From an uncultured Clostridium sp. (GTDB lineage: Bacteria; Bacillota_A; Clostridia; Lachnospirales; Lachnospiraceae): a DNA stretch of 7,786 nt. The stretch lies in assembly GCA_900556965.1 (NCBI GenBank), contig USQV01000033.1:1-7786 (forward strand). The letters run 5' to 3'. The position numbers and the translations under genes are program-made. Position 1 is the stretch's first letter; every line of letters starts with the position of its first letter. The notes beneath the pieces were generated by a model. It saw only the letters and a list, made by a program, of their open reading frames with translations. It was not told where the DNA came from and ran no database searches. Positions 6,461 through 7,786 of this stretch are shown here, piece by piece.

Positions 6461-6476
6461 CGGCACAAAAATTGCT
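6461..6476 (+). promoter_or_regulatory. Sigma-54 (-24/-12) promoter for the transporter gene
   Basis: CGGCACAAAAATTGCT matches TGGCAC-N5-TTGC[AT] except for the first base and has the exact GG-N10-GC spacing. Transcription would start near 6487, about 90 nt before the transporter ATG at 6576. It pairs with the leftward sigma-54 promoter on the other side of the activator gene. Confidence 0.9.
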
Positions 6477-6575
6477 ATATTTCAGAATATCAATATTTAA
6501 CGCCTGTTCCGCAGTCTTCGGAAAACAGCCGGCATCATTTCCCGGATACGGGGCAGAACTAAAGGAGGAATTTGT

Positions 6576-7786
6576 ATGGAAGTTAACTACGGTATATTAG
6601 CATTGATACCCCCGGTCGTTGCAATCAGCTTATGTTTCGCGACTAAGCAGGTACTTCTCGCCATGTTCGCCGGACTTTTCTCCGGTGCTCTGGTTATCTG
6701 TAACTGGAATCCGTTAAGCGCAGTTGCCTATTCTCTGGACACAATGGCTGTGAATATGGCTGACAATGTAATTTTACTCCTCTTTACACTTTTTATGGGT
6801 GTTGGTATTGCCTTTATCTGGAGACTCGGCGGCAGCTACGCTCTGGCAGAGGCTGCAAAGAGAAGATTCAAAAAAAGACGTTCTGTTTGTCTCGGAACAT
6901 GGGGACTTGGCATGCTTTGCTCCGTAAATGACTGTCTGGTCGCAGCCGTTGACGGTAACGTATTCCGTGACATCTGTAAAGATTACCGTATATCTTCTGA
7001 AAAATTTTCCTATGTACTTGATGCAACTGCCGCTCCGGCTGCCGCATTTTTTATCTCTGACTGGATCGCATACCAGATCAGTATGATCGGGCAGGGTCTT
7101 GATGCTGCCGGTATTACAGGTATTACACCTGTCAGCGCTTATATCAGCGCGCTTCCCTTCAACATGTATTCTATCTTCACCCTCATTTTCGTAGGTATGA
7201 TGATGTATACCGGACGAGACTACGGCCCAATGTTAAAAGCAGAGGTTCGTGCTCTTACAACCGGACAGTTTAACGGCCCGAGTGCAAAACCTATGCTTGA
7301 TGTAGGAAGTGAGCTTGGTGAAGCGAAAAAGACAAAACCGATGATCCGCTGCTTCGTTTTCCCGATCGTTGTTGCATTCGTTATCATTATCGGCGGTATC
7401 CTCTACACAGGTTCCGTAAATCCGGATAGAACAGGCTCCAGCCTTATGGCAATCCTCGACGCCAGTGATGCACAGCTTGCTCTTTACTGGGGCTCCTTCG
7501 GAATGGCCGTTACCGGTATCCTTCTTGCTCTCGTAACAAAGATTATGTCCTTTGAAGAAACGATGAACACCATCGTAGATGGTCTTAAGCTTATGGCTAT
7601 GACAGGTGCTATCCTTGTTATGGCATGGTCTCTTGCTTCCATCACAAAGAGCTTAGGTCTTGGTGATTTCGTTGCAAAATATGTTGGCGGAAATATTCCG
7701 ACCGGCCTCCTCCCGATCCTTGTTCTTGGATGCTCCGCACTTATCGCGTTTGCAACAGGTACATCCTGGGGAACCATGGCTATCAT
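6576..7786 (+). CDS. NhaC-family Na+/H+ antiporter-like transporter, 3' end missing
   Basis: Partial gene: 403 codons are read without a stop and the frame runs off the right edge. It is a polytopic membrane protein with hydrophobic segments near residues 6-22, 26-43, 64-82, 104-124, 147-168, 192-211, 259-278, 302-321, 338-357 and 377-394. The NhaC-family core is recognisable in the central VNDCLVAAVDGNVFRD...YRISSEKFSYVLDATAAP (117-154), followed by ISDW (160-163), and in the late FATGTSWGT (392-400). The start is supported by AAAGGAGG 7 nt upstream. Besides Na+/H+ exchange, this family includes metabolite antiporters such as the malate/lactate exchanger MleN and members linked to amino-acid genes. 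Sharing a sigma-54 regulon with catabolic enzymes suggests that it carries the pathway's substrate or exchanges it for a product. The family is firm; the cargo is inferred. Confidence 0.9.
   Translation, partial: MEVNYGILALIPPVVAISLCFATKQVLLAMFAGLFSGALVICNWNPLSAVAYSLDTMAVNMADNVILLLFTLFMGVGIAFIWRLGGSYALAEAAKRRFKKRRSVCLGTWGLGMLCSVNDCLVAAVDGNVFRDICKDYRISSEKFSYVLDATAAPAAAFFISDWIAYQISMIGQGLDAAGITGITPVSAYISALPFNMYSIFTLIFVGMMMYTGRDYGPMLKAEVRALTTGQFNGPSAKPMLDVGSELGEAKKTKPMIRCFVFPIVVAFVIIIGGILYTGSVNPDRTGSSLMAILDASDAQLALYWGSFGMAVTGILLALVTKIMSFEETMNTIVDGLKLMAMTGAILVMAWSLASITKSLGLGDFVAKYVGGNIPTGLLPILVLGCSALIAFATGTSWGTMAI

Larger units (their letters stand above)
6215..6575. other. Intergenic control region before the transporter, 361 bp, no gene
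   Basis: The region contains a half-site cluster at its left end, a T-rich central part (about 6337-6470) without open-frame signals, a sigma-54 promoter, and a leader of about 90 nt ending in a strong ribosome binding site, AAAGGAGG (6561-6568), 7 nt before the transporter ATG. The leader has small hairpins, such as CCCG-GATA-CGGG near 6541-6552. No clear U-tailed terminator separates it from the activator gene, so some readthrough is possible. Confidence 0.8.

Overview
The window looks like chromosomal DNA from an anaerobic Firmicute, most likely a clostridium of the Lachnospiraceae type. The grounds are the split glycine-decarboxylase-like (P-protein) gene pair, strong AGGAGG-type ribosome binding sites, a sigma-54 activator of the clostridial style, and moderate GC with AT-rich intergenic DNA. 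This placement is inference; no taxonomic marker gene is present.

Layout. From the centre leftwards (minus strand) runs a tight operon: a short-chain dehydrogenase (3178-3975), a GcvPA-like subunit (1714-3102), a GcvPB-like subunit carrying the PLP lysine (132-1694), and the first 37 codons of an AcoX/NAD-kinase-like protein (1-113, running off the edge). Rightwards (plus strand) are a sigma-54-dependent activator (4478-6214) and then an NhaC-family transporter (6576 to beyond the right edge). The two intergenic regions (3976-4477 and 6215-6575) are dense in control signals.

Control. A well-formed -24/-12 sigma-54 promoter faces left in front of the dehydrogenase operon (4065-4080), and a second faces right in front of the transporter (6461-6476). 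Both have the exact GG-N10-GC spacing. Roughly 170-240 bp upstream of each lies a cluster of TTGYCA half-sites, a likely binding region for the activator encoded between them. The activator itself appears to be made from a housekeeping promoter (TTGTCT-N17-TATAAT, 4294-4322) abutting the left cluster. Its transcript would begin with a leader of about 150 nt that can fold into a closed multi-stem structure I could not match to a known riboswitch.

Interpretation. The window reads as one self-contained, inducible module: a membrane carrier brings in (or exchanges) a small substrate, and a heterodimeric P-protein-like PLP enzyme, a dehydrogenase and an NAD-kinase-like protein process it or support its processing. 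The activator with a cysteine-rich sensory domain turns it on. Both P-protein-like subunits keep the fold signature and the PLP lysine but differ from canonical glycine decarboxylase at several active-site motifs, and no gcvH, gcvT or lipoamide dehydrogenase gene is visible. The true substrate may therefore not be glycine; this is the most interesting open question here.
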